Positions 6,797-13,706 of a stretch of DNA of 28,539 nucleotides are shown piece after piece. Within the stretch, counting starts at the first letter, position 1, and every line of letters starts with the position of its first letter. Under the pieces are notes generated by a model. That model did no database searches, was not told the DNA's origin, and saw only the letters and a program-made list of their open reading frames with translations. A program made the translations under genes and the position numbers. The DNA lies in assembly GCA_016283195.1 (NCBI GenBank), contig JAEEML010000076.1, forward strand, positions 1 to 28,539, in the 5' to 3' direction. This DNA comes from Deltaproteobacteria bacterium. Its GTDB lineage: Bacteria; JAEEML01.

Positions 6797-7927
6797 ATGG
6801 CTATTGTTTATTTTTCTGAATTGGAAAAAGGCAGTAAATTGCCGGCTACCGAGGTTGGCCCTATTTCGCGTCGCGAGATTGTGCGCTATGTGGCGGCCAG
6901 CGGCGATTTTAACCAGCGTTATTATGACGATGATTATGCTCAGGATAAGCGCGGGGTTATTGTCCCGGCGATGTTGGTAATGAGTTATTTTACCAAAATG
7001 CTGTCCAAATGGTCCTCAAGTAGTGTCCTGCGCACTTTTTCCTTTAATTTATCGAAATTTGTGCGTCCAGAAGATTCGCTTATTTTGCAAGGAATTGTGA
7101 TTGAGCAGCACCCACAGCAAAGCCAGGTTAAAGTAGAGCTTTGGGCCGAAAACCAAAACGGTGAAAAGGTAGCTACTGCTCAGGCGGTTATTGTGCTGCC
7201 CATGGCTCCGGATAAGCCAATCAGCAAAAAGAGTCAGGAAAGCGGCCTTTATATTAGTGCAGTGCCGGAAAAATCTAATAAGCCGGAGAATGTAATTGCC
7301 CAAAAAACTGAAGAAATTCATCAGAATATAACTAATATTCTGGCTGAAGCTGCCGAAGTTGGCAACAAACTGAAAGAAGAAATCAGCAAAAAAATAGATG
7401 CTGTCAAAGAAGCGGCCCAAAAAGATGACAAAAAGGCTATAGCTGAGGCTGCCCCCAAAGCCAAAGCCGCACCGGCTAAAGAGACCGTCAAAAAAGATGA
7501 CAAAAAGGCTAAAGCCGCAGTGGCCCCCAAAGCCGCCCAGGCCAAAGAAGTAGCCAAAAAAGATGACAAAAAAGCTAAAGCTGCGGTAGCCCCCAAAGCC
7601 GCTCCGGCCAAAGAAGCAGCAAAAAAAGATGACAAAAAAGCCAAAGCTGCGGTAGCCCCCAAAGCCGCCCCGGCTAAAGAAGCAGCCAAAAAAGATGACA
7701 AAAAGGCTAAAGCTGCGGTAGCCCCCAAAGCCGCTCCGGCCAAAGAGGCCGCCAAAAAAGATGATAAAAAGGCTAAAGCCGCAGTAGCCCCCAAAGCCGC
7801 ACCGGCTAAAGAAGCAGCCAAAAAAGATGACAAAAAAGCTAAAGCCGAAGCGGTTTCTAAAGCACCGGCTAAAGCTCCGGCAACAAAAGCGCCAGCCAAA
7901 AAAGAGCAGGGCAAGGGTAAAAAGTAA
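6797..7927 (+). CDS. MaoC/HadB-like hot-dog domain fused to an Ala/Lys/Pro-rich histone-H1-like repeat tail
   Basis: The product has 376 residues. Residues 1-~140 form a MaoC-like hot-dog domain. The hydratase loop reads SGDFNQRYYDDDYA, with Asp37 kept but Tyr42 at the position of the catalytic His (consensus G-D-F-N-P-I-H). Residues ~150-205 are a predicted amphipathic helix (KTEEIHQNITNILAEAAEV and on), reminiscent of phasins. From about residue 208 the protein is a basic repeat of 22 residues (KKDDKKAKAAVAPK then AAPAKEAA), ending KKEQGKGKK. Such tails occur in AlgP and in the PHA-granule protein PhaF, where they bind DNA. The fusion is unusual. It may tether the hot-dog pair to DNA, to acidic lipid or to a granule, which is inference. 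A GAGGAG ribosome site lies upstream. The stop overlaps the next ATG (TAATG). Confidence 0.75.
   Translation: MAIVYFSELEKGSKLPATEVGPISRREIVRYVAASGDFNQRYYDDDYAQDKRGVIVPAMLVMSYFTKMLSKWSSSSVLRTFSFNLSKFVRPEDSLILQGIVIEQHPQQSQVKVELWAENQNGEKVATAQAVIVLPMAPDKPISKKSQESGLYISAVPEKSNKPENVIAQKTEEIHQNITNILAEAAEVGNKLKEEISKKIDAVKEAAQKDDKKAIAEAAPKAKAAPAKETVKKDDKKAKAAVAPKAAQAKEVAKKDDKKAKAAVAPKAAPAKEAAKKDDKKAKAAVAPKAAPAKEAAKKDDKKAKAAVAPKAAPAKEAAKKDDKKAKAAVAPKAAPAKEAAKKDDKKAKAEAVSKAPAKAPATKAPAKKEQGKGKK
7490..7858 (+). repeat. 66-bp in-frame tandem repeat encoding the 22-residue KKDD...AKEAA unit
   Basis: Units start at 7490, 7556, 7622, 7688, 7754 and 7820 (the last one partial), with a diverged copy before them from about 7418. 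Four units encode identical or nearly identical peptides but differ by synonymous codons (GCT/GCC/GCA, AAG/AAA, GAT/GAC). This points to selection on the peptide and not to a very recent expansion. The long open frames on the minus strand here are composition shadows. Confidence 0.9.
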
Positions 7928-8412
7928 TGGCAAGGCCAGCAAAACCATTGAAAAAAGTGCTTTTAAAATCCACTGTGCGGCCGGAAGTAATAAAGCGTTG
8001 TACTTCTCTCATAGATAAAGAAGTCGGCAAAAAAAGCGGCCTCACAGGCTTGGCCATTAAAGGCGGTTACAAAATAGTAAAGAATCTTAAAGGCGGCAAA
8101 ATGATTCCGGAAGCTGTTGATTGGCTTCTGGATGAATTTGTGGAACAAATGGAGCCTGTAGCCGCCGATTTTGTGAAAAATGGCGGCGAACTGAGCGATG
8201 AGTCGGCTTTAACTCATTGTTTTGTAACAGAAAAAAGCACTTTGGCCAATGCGCTTTTAACTGTAACCGATTCGCGAGCCCAAAAGGCCAAAAACAAAAT
8301 AATGGTGGATGCTTATAAAAAACTGCGTCCCATGGCTCTCCGCGAAGTGGAAGCCGCTCTCCCCGGTGTGGCTTCCGTTATTGCCGCAACAGCCAAAGAA
8401 GTAAAAGGCTAA
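7927..8412 (+). CDS. Small helical protein, resembles DUF6918 family
   Basis: The product has 161 residues and is predicted mostly helical, with a basic N-terminus (MARPAKPLKK) and no signal peptide or membrane segment. The stretch from KKSGLTGLAIKGGYKIVKNL through FVEQMEPVAADF to VTDSRAQKAK matches, from memory, the pattern of DUF6918 proteins of actinobacteria and myxobacteria: one degenerate helical repeat, a KSG-x-G motif, and a DxRA motif near the C-terminus. Function is unknown. Its ATG overlaps the stop of the hot-dog/tail fusion by one base, so it is co-translated with the hot-dog pair. Its stop is seven bases from the stop of the opposite-strand lipoprotein. Confidence 0.6.
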   Translation: MARPAKPLKKVLLKSTVRPEVIKRCTSLIDKEVGKKSGLTGLAIKGGYKIVKNLKGGKMIPEAVDWLLDEFVEQMEPVAADFVKNGGELSDESALTHCFVTEKSTLANALLTVTDSRAQKAKNKIMVDAYKKLRPMALREVEAALPGVASVIAATAKEVKG

Positions 8413-8419
8413 AGGCCAG

Positions 8420-9052
8420 CTATTTTTTCTTCCATGGAGCATTTTTTTCGGCATGGCCGGCGATGATGGGGCACTCATTAAAGAGAGCATTTACGCAGTC
8501 GATGGTCAGGCGGCACTGCTTGGTGGCATTTACTAATTTTATCATATAGATAACATCATCTTTAGTCCATTTCTCGGCTTTGTAAAGAGCGCAGTATCCT
8601 TGCAGGGCGGCATCGTAATTCATTATTTTTACAGTATTATCAATGAATGACCTAATGGCCTTGGCCTCCTCGGGAATATTGTATTTATTCTTAAATTCAT
8701 TGTTGCATACACAGAGGCCAAAAGTTTCATATTGATTTTTCCAGCAGGCGAGCGACTCCTGCGCTATCGGAGAATCTGTGAGGGCGTAGCGGGTGCTGTC
8801 GAGCCTAAAGCAGGCTTCTGAAGGATTATATTGGATTTTGGGCGATTTATCTATTTTGCTCTTGTCCAGCGGCGGAATCCGGCCTTTTTTGTCTTCATCG
8901 CTTTGGGCATCTCCGGGCTTTGCTTCCTTTGCGGCCATAGTTTTATTGGCGCCTTTTTCTTCCGGCTCCTCGTCTTTTTGACAAGCGCCCGTGAGCAGGG
9001 CGGCAATTATGAGAGGTAAAGAAAATATTTTAAGGATTTGTGAACTGTTCAT
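8420..9052 (-). CDS. Lipoprotein, function unknown
   Basis: The product has 210 residues. The signal peptide ends in lipobox LTGAC, so Cys24 is predicted lipidated. It is followed by a flexible Glu/Lys/Asp-rich linker (about 25-70) and a C-terminal domain of about 135 residues with eight further cysteines (EACF, LACW, CVC, GYC, QC, DC, EC). The linker plus compact Cys-rich domain suggests a periplasm- or surface-exposed disulfide-bonded module. The start is supported by GGAGG six bases upstream and a promoter at 9093-9121. The gene is transcribed divergently from the YitT-like gene. I do not recognise a family. It is Cys-rich like the lipoproteins at 688-1026 and 4737-5104, but without visible sequence similarity. 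Confidence 0.75.
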   Translation of the reverse strand: MNSSQILKIFSLPLIIAALLTGACQKDEEPEEKGANKTMAAKEAKPGDAQSDEDKKGRIPPLDKSKIDKSPKIQYNPSEACFRLDSTRYALTDSPIAQESLACWKNQYETFGLCVCNNEFKNKYNIPEEAKAIRSFIDNTVKIMNYDAALQGYCALYKAEKWTKDDVIYMIKLVNATKQCRLTIDCVNALFNECPIIAGHAEKNAPWKKK

Positions 9053-9092
9053 CGGTTCCTCCGTTTGGCGATGAGCACTGCCAACGCGCGCT

Positions 9093-9121
9093 AGTTTATC
9101 TGTCTATTTGACGCACTGCAA
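9093..9121 (-). promoter_or_regulatory. sigma70-like promoter for the lipoprotein at 8420-9052
   Basis: On the minus strand TTGCAG (9116-9121), a 17-base spacer and TAAACT (9093-9098) have standard spacing. It leaves a leader of roughly 35 bases. No equally good promoter is seen on the plus strand for the divergent YitT-like gene in the 9053-9219 gap. Confidence 0.45.
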
Positions 9122-9219
9122 GAGGAGGGAGGAGCTTATGTTATATTTTTGCTGTTTTTCCTCCGCGTTTGCGTTATAGAGAGGCTGGGTTTCTTGTCTC
9201 GTCTCGCAAAGGAGCTCTT

Positions 9220-10257
9220 ATGGTACTTGGTACTAAGATGACAAAGGCACTAACCATATTCAGAGAGGCTTTTTTGGTGACTTTGGGCCTGGGTTTATAT
9301 GCTCTGGCCTGGAATCTCTTTATTCTGCCCAATGGTTTTGTCGGCGGCGGTTTTGGCGGTATCTGCGCCATGATTTATTACCTCTGGGGCCTGCCGATGC
9401 AGGCTTCGTACCTTATTTTCAATATCCTCCTTTGTATAGCCGCGTACATTATTTTAGGCCAGGATTTCAGTATAAAAACCGTTTTCGGAATTTTGGGCCT
9501 GGTTTTATTTTTATGGCTTGTTCCTGTGCCGAAGAGCCCGATTTTACAAGATAAACTTCTAAATGCCATCATGGGCGGCATTATCGGCGGCTTTGGTGTG
9601 GGGACGTATCTCTTGCAAGGTGCTTCCACCGGCGGTTCCGATATTGTGGTGATGATTATCTCCAAATATAAAAACATGAGTTGGGGCAGGGTTTACCTTA
9701 TTTTTGATTTGATAGTTATCAGCTCCTCTTATTTATTGCCCACGGCCACCCTGGAGACTGTGGCTTATGGTTTTGTTTTTATGGGCGTTTCCGCTTATAC
9801 GGTTGATATGGTGCACAACGGCCGCCGCCAATCGGTGCAAATGTTTATTTTTACAACAAAATATAAACAAATTGCTAATCAGATTATTTATCACCATCAC
9901 CGCGGTTGTACACTTTTTGATGCTGTTGGCTGGTACACCAAAACTCATCGAAAAATTGTTTATCTGGTTACGCGAAAACGCGAATCACAAGCTATTTATA
10001 AAATGGTGAAAGCCATTGATGCCGAAGCATTTATTACCGTTTCCAACGTTACTTCGGTTTTCGGCAGCGGTTTTGATGCCATAAAAGCCGGTTTTACCAA
10101 AACAGAAATTTCGGAGGAGGGCATTCCTAATGAGCCGAGCAATATTGGCCCGGTGCCGCCGGAATTAGCCATGCTAACCAAAGCTCCGCCGCCGCAGGTT
10201 GCGGCATCTGTGCCGGCCGGGGAAGCTCCGGTATCTGAGCCGAAGGCAGAGGCATAA
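9220..10257 (+). CDS. YitT family (DUF161/DUF2179) membrane protein
   Basis: The product has 345 residues from ATG 9220, chosen because GGAG sits five bases upstream. The alternative TTG 9169 has no ribosome site. Five or six membrane helices fill about residues 15-210. They include the family signature LPNGFVGGGFGGI and the glycine-rich GGIIGGFGVGTYLLQGASTGGSDI. A soluble DUF2179 domain follows (about 215-300: VDMVHNGRRQSVQMFIFT to TVSNVTSVFGSGFD). The final ~45 residues are a Pro/Ala/Glu-rich tail not usual for the family. YitT proteins are widespread and poorly characterised; transport has been suggested. The stop overlaps the ung ATG (TAATG), so the two are coupled. Confidence 0.88.
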   Translation: MVLGTKMTKALTIFREAFLVTLGLGLYALAWNLFILPNGFVGGGFGGICAMIYYLWGLPMQASYLIFNILLCIAAYIILGQDFSIKTVFGILGLVLFLWLVPVPKSPILQDKLLNAIMGGIIGGFGVGTYLLQGASTGGSDIVVMIISKYKNMSWGRVYLIFDLIVISSSYLLPTATLETVAYGFVFMGVSAYTVDMVHNGRRQSVQMFIFTTKYKQIANQIIYHHHRGCTLFDAVGWYTKTHRKIVYLVTRKRESQAIYKMVKAIDAEAFITVSNVTSVFGSGFDAIKAGFTKTEISEEGIPNEPSNIGPVPPELAMLTKAPPPQVAASVPAGEAPVSEPKAEA

Positions 10258-10940
10258 TGGGGCTTATTTATGATCTTCTGCCGGAGAACTGGCGCCTTTC
10301 CCTTGCTGCCGAATTAAACAAACCATATTTAGTAACCCTTGAAGATTTTTTGCAAAATGAGCTTAAAAACTCTGTGGTTTATCCCCCTGTGCCGCTCATT
10401 TTTCGTGCTCTTAAAATTTTGCCTCCTTCGGCAGTGAAGGTGGTTATTCTGGGCCAGGATCCTTATCATGAAGCTGGGCAGGCTAATGGCCTCGCTTTTT
10501 CTGTATCGCCGGGCGTCCCGCTTCCGCCCTCGCTAAAAAATATTTTTAAGGAGCTGGAAAGCGATTTGGGAATAAAAATAAATAATAAAACTGGCGACTT
10601 AACTACTTGGGCCGAGCAGGGCGTTCTGCTGCTCAACAGCGTTTTGACGGTGCGGGCGCATGAGGCCAATGCGCATCAAAAAAAAGGCTGGGAAGAGTTT
10701 ACTTCGGCGATAATATCTGCTTTGTCGGCCGGTGAAAGGCCGTTGGTTTTTGCTCTCTGGGGGCGGGCGGCGCAAAAAAAACGGGCGCTCATAAATGAAA
10801 AGCGCCATGCCATTATTGAAGCGGCTCATCCATCGCCCCTTTCGGCGCGCCTCTGGTTTGGTTCAAAGCCTTTTTCCAGGATAAATGCCGCGCTTAATAA
10901 GTTTGGTTCTGCACCGCTTGATTGGCAACTGAGAGAATAA
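10257..10940 (+). CDS. ung: Uracil-DNA glycosylase, family 1
   Basis: The product has 227 residues, normal for Ung. It removes uracil from DNA arising by cytosine deamination or dUTP incorporation, starting base excision repair in the cytoplasm. The water-activating motif GQDPYH is at 66-71 (catalytic Asp68). The uracil-specificity Asn lies in LLLNSVLTV (about 122-130). The minor-groove intercalation loop HPSPLSA is at about 191-197 with its catalytic His. All hallmark residues are present, so the enzyme should be active. The gene is translationally coupled to the YitT-like gene through TAATG. Confidence 0.97.
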   Translation: MGLIYDLLPENWRLSLAAELNKPYLVTLEDFLQNELKNSVVYPPVPLIFRALKILPPSAVKVVILGQDPYHEAGQANGLAFSVSPGVPLPPSLKNIFKELESDLGIKINNKTGDLTTWAEQGVLLLNSVLTVRAHEANAHQKKGWEEFTSAIISALSAGERPLVFALWGRAAQKKRALINEKRHAIIEAAHPSPLSARLWFGSKPFSRINAALNKFGSAPLDWQLRE

Positions 10941-10950
10941 ACAGTGCCCA

Positions 10951-10979
10951 TTGAATCTCGGCTATTCTCATGCTAAAAA
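10951..10979 (+). promoter_or_regulatory. Possible promoter of the nuoJKLMN-like cluster
   Basis: TTGAAT (10951-10956), a 17-base spacer and TAAAAA (10974-10979) lie in the 69-base gap between ung and the nuoJ-like gene, leaving about 25 bases before GTG 11010. The -10 lacks the final T. A separate promoter would fit the change of functional theme at this point. Confidence 0.4.
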
Positions 10980-11009
10980 GGAAAAAACCGGCCATGAAGG
11001 GAGCTGATT

Positions 11010-11513
11010 GTGGCGGGAAAAACAGTATTATTTGTTATTATGGCTATTTTACTGCTTTTAGGGGCACTTTGTTCCCTTAAACGCAAGCCCTGGCAGGCCG
11101 CGCTTTTGATTTTGCCGATTACTGCTCTCGCAGCTGGTATGCTCTATATGTTAGAGCGCAATCTACTGGCTATAACTCTGCTTTTTTCCGGCTGTTTTAA
11201 TAGTTTGTTATTCTTTATTCTGGCCGTGCGCAGCGCAGCGGAAGTGGTGCGTCCGCGCCCCTTTAAACCCTATGGCGGAGCTCTCAGCCTTATTGTGGCG
11301 GCAATGGTGGTTTACGGACTTTTCCGCCTCTGGCAGCTTTTGCCGCCGGCAACCGACCAGGCTTCTGCTGCTCCGGCCGGGGCTATGGCTTCCGGCGCCT
11401 CGGCTATCCTGGCTGATTTTTTGCTGCAAAACAGCCTTCTCGCGGTGCTTAGCGGTATTTTTATGCTTATTGCCACTGCTTTTGTGGTAATATATAGCAC
11501 AAAAGAGGAATAA
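11010..11513 (+). CDS. nuoJ: Divergent NADH-quinone oxidoreductase subunit J-like membrane protein
   Basis: The product has 167 residues with five predicted membrane helices, as in NuoJ. The N-terminal pattern (helix, KRKPWQAALLI, helix, LERNLLAITLLFSG) follows NuoJ, where the equivalent is typically NPVHAAL and EFLAALQVIVYAGA. The conserved third-helix motif (Y-x-GA-x-x-VLFLF) is reduced to FSGCFNSLLFF. In complex I, NuoJ sits in the proximal membrane arm and its TM3 bulge couples quinone chemistry to pumping. GTG 11010 is used with GGGAG upstream; the next gene starts two bases after the stop. Identification rests on gene order plus a weak sequence match. Confidence 0.7.
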   Translation: MAGKTVLFVIMAILLLLGALCSLKRKPWQAALLILPITALAAGMLYMLERNLLAITLLFSGCFNSLLFFILAVRSAAEVVRPRPFKPYGGALSLIVAAMVVYGLFRLWQLLPPATDQASAAPAGAMASGASAILADFLLQNSLLAVLSGIFMLIATAFVVIYSTKEE

Positions 11514-11514
11514 T

Positions 11515-11826
11515 ATGGCTTATTTACCCCAAATTGCCGCTATTAGTGCTCTGCTTTTGCTGGCCGGCGGTCTTGGCGCTCTTTTAATTCATCGTCACCT
11601 TTTTTTCATGCTTATCGCCCTTAATTATGCTCTTTGCGGAGTTATTCTTTTACTGGGCGCTTTTTCCTCCTCGGCTGCCGATAGTAGGGCTGAGTACTAT
11701 GGTTTACTGGTGCTTGTTGTGGGAGAAATTTCTGCACTACTGGCAACTTGTGCTTTGGCTCTTTATTTTAAAAAGCACCGTTCGCTGGATATGGCGGCGC
11801 CAAACATGGCGGAAGAGGAGATATAA
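11515..11826 (+). CDS. nuoK: Divergent NADH-quinone oxidoreductase subunit K-like protein
   Basis: The product has 103 residues with three membrane helices, exactly the NuoK size. It is related to MrpC. The second helix reads FFMLIALNYALCGVILLLGAF, where family members have L-x-x-x-E-L-M; Asn37 stands at the position of the conserved proton-channel Glu (Glu36 in E. coli). The third helix LLVLVVGEISALLATCALALYF keeps one Glu, but about two positions from where Glu72 is expected. These two glutamates form the link between the E-channel and the antiporter subunits, so proton transfer may be altered. The stop overlaps the next ATG. Confidence 0.8.
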   Translation: MAYLPQIAAISALLLLAGGLGALLIHRHLFFMLIALNYALCGVILLLGAFSSSAADSRAEYYGLLVLVVGEISALLATCALALYFKKHRSLDMAAPNMAEEEI

Positions 11827-13706
11827 TGACGAGCTCTTTCCTCTGGTACACTTTGGAAACGCTGGCTCTCTTTTTGCCTTTCCTCTTCTCTCTGTATTTA
11901 TTCTTAACTTGTCATAATTCTTCTAAATTTTTGGAGAATACCCTGGTCATTGTCTTGGTGACGCTGAATATCGCCCTGACGCTCTCCATCTACATAATGC
12001 TGCCCGGTGAGCCGCAGCATTTAGTTTTTGGTAATTGGCTTTCAATGGGGACGGTGCGGCTTGATTTTGCCTTTCGCCTTGATGCTCTAAATACGCTTTT
12101 GCAAGCCATCGGCACATTGTTTGTGAGCATAGCCATTTTTTTCTCTCTGGGTTACATGAACCGCGACCAAACTCCGCGCCGTTTTATTGGCATACTTTTT
12201 TTACTCGATGGCTTTTTTAAATTGTTTTTCCTGGCTGATGGCTTTTTCTTAACTCTTGCCGCTCTGGTGTTTATCTTGTTTGCCTCCGGAGTGCTAACAG
12301 CTTATTATTATAGCGATTTAGGTAAAGTACAACGAGCAGGACGCGGTATGTTGCTTGACCTTTTGGGGCTTTTTACTCTGCTTGTTGCCGGCATTCTTAT
12401 TATTACAGCTTATGGTGGAGACACTTACGCTTTTTTAGCTAAGGCCGCCGCAGAAGGAGGAAAGCCGGAAGTCACATTTTGGTGCACTGTGCTTTTGGCC
12501 GTGTTTTTGGTCTTTAGAGCTGCTCAAGTGCCTTTTCACACTTGGTGCCTGGAGATGTCTGCCGCCCCTAGTCCGGCAACAGCGCTTTTCCAGGGGGCTC
12601 TTAGTACCTTTGTCTTGGGACTTATCTTTATTCGTCTGCGGCCGGTTGTAGATGTTACGCTATTTAGCTATATTTTTTGGATAATCGGCTCTATATCCAT
12701 GGTTATTTCGGCCGTTATCGGTATGTTGCAATGGAATGTTAAACATATTTTGGCTTATATCTGGATGAACAGAGTGAGCTTTTTTCTTATGGCTTTGCCG
12801 CTTTTGGCTCCGGAACGCCTGGTAAATGAAATATTTTTACTTTCGGCCGCGCTTTTTGTCCTCTTTTTGGGCACAGCTATAATCATCCGCTATTTGGGTG
12901 ATGAACAGCAACTTGGTAACATTGGCCGACTATATAACCGTGTGCCGCTGGTTATGGGTACCACAGCTTTGGCTTTTTTTGCTCTTTTGCCTCTGCCGCT
13001 CTCTCCGGAACAAAACGTGGCTCAAGAGATTTTGCGGAATATGTGGCTGGCGCGGGCAACTAAACCGCTTTTGATATTACCATTAATAATGTATCTTCTG
13101 GGCGAGGGTGTGGCTGCGGCTTTGGCTGCCCGTTATTTTCTGCGACTTTTTGTGCTTAAGCCTTTGGCCGAACAGCCGGAAAATCGCCGGAGCGCCGCCG
13201 GTAAAGTTCCACTGGAGATGCCGGTGGCTCTTTTGGCAGCCCTCATTTTTCTCTTTTTTGTCTCCCATTTTGCCATATTGAGCGGGGAAAATCTGGCTAG
13301 TCTTAAATGGCAATGGCAATGGCCATTTTTACTAATTAATATTGCGGATATTTGGCCTGTCTCTATAGCCGCGTTATTAGGCTTTTTGGCTGTATTTATA
13401 TATCTTTTGCGCAGTGACCGGCGGCGTTATTTCCCCGGCCAGTATTTTGCCGGCAAATATGAATACTTGCTCCACGATGCCTATTACCGGGTAATTGCCA
13501 AGCCGGTTCTTTATATTACCGATTTGCTCTTTGGCCGCATTATTGGAGAGTTTTTACCTGATTTTATTAAAAAATCAGCTGGTTATCTGGCGGCCGGCAG
13601 CGGGTATCTGGGGAAAATGCTTTACCGCGGCGATATTCGTTACCATGTGACGCTCTTCTTTCTTGCTTTGCTTACGCTACTCTATTTGCTGGGAGGAGAG
13701 CTATAA
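11826..13706 (+). CDS. nuoL: Divergent NADH-quinone oxidoreductase subunit L-like protein
   Basis: The product has 626 residues and about 16 membrane helices, the NuoL length. Recognisable family landmarks are FRLDALNTLLQ, SLGYMNRD with RRFIGILFLLDGFFKLFFLAD, FRAAQVPFHTW, and the C-terminal lateral-helix region YEYLLHDAYYRVIAKP. By-eye alignment shows Val148 at the TM5 Glu (Glu144 in E. coli), Arg231 at the TM7 Lys (K-S-A-Q in relatives) and Gln256 at the His of LIHAAT. The Lys of the following helix is kept (VKHILAY). NuoL is the distal antiporter-like proton channel of complex I. The frame is intact and coupled to both neighbours, so it is not a decayed gene. Confidence 0.85.
   Translation: MTSSFLWYTLETLALFLPFLFSLYLFLTCHNSSKFLENTLVIVLVTLNIALTLSIYIMLPGEPQHLVFGNWLSMGTVRLDFAFRLDALNTLLQAIGTLFVSIAIFFSLGYMNRDQTPRRFIGILFLLDGFFKLFFLADGFFLTLAALVFILFASGVLTAYYYSDLGKVQRAGRGMLLDLLGLFTLLVAGILIITAYGGDTYAFLAKAAAEGGKPEVTFWCTVLLAVFLVFRAAQVPFHTWCLEMSAAPSPATALFQGALSTFVLGLIFIRLRPVVDVTLFSYIFWIIGSISMVISAVIGMLQWNVKHILAYIWMNRVSFFLMALPLLAPERLVNEIFLLSAALFVLFLGTAIIIRYLGDEQQLGNIGRLYNRVPLVMGTTALAFFALLPLPLSPEQNVAQEILRNMWLARATKPLLILPLIMYLLGEGVAAALAARYFLRLFVLKPLAEQPENRRSAAGKVPLEMPVALLAALIFLFFVSHFAILSGENLASLKWQWQWPFLLINIADIWPVSIAALLGFLAVFIYLLRSDRRRYFPGQYFAGKYEYLLHDAYYRVIAKPVLYITDLLFGRIIGEFLPDFIKKSAGYLAAGSGYLGKMLYRGDIRYHVTLFFLALLTLLYLLGGEL

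Noticed and set aside
7418-7858. Possible CRISPR or integron-like array
   Set aside because: The repeats are in-frame, contiguous, without spacers, and lie inside a coding region.
7049-7948. Long minus-strand open frames (299 and 197 codons) across the hot-dog fusion gene
   Set aside because: They mirror the 66-bp repeat and low-complexity codons of the plus-strand gene and give Phe/Gly- or Ala/Leu-rich nonsense without a ribosome site.
10933-10969. 7-bp inverted repeat (GAGAATA/TATTCTC) after ung
   Set aside because: Short arms with a 23-base loop and no T-tract; likely chance.
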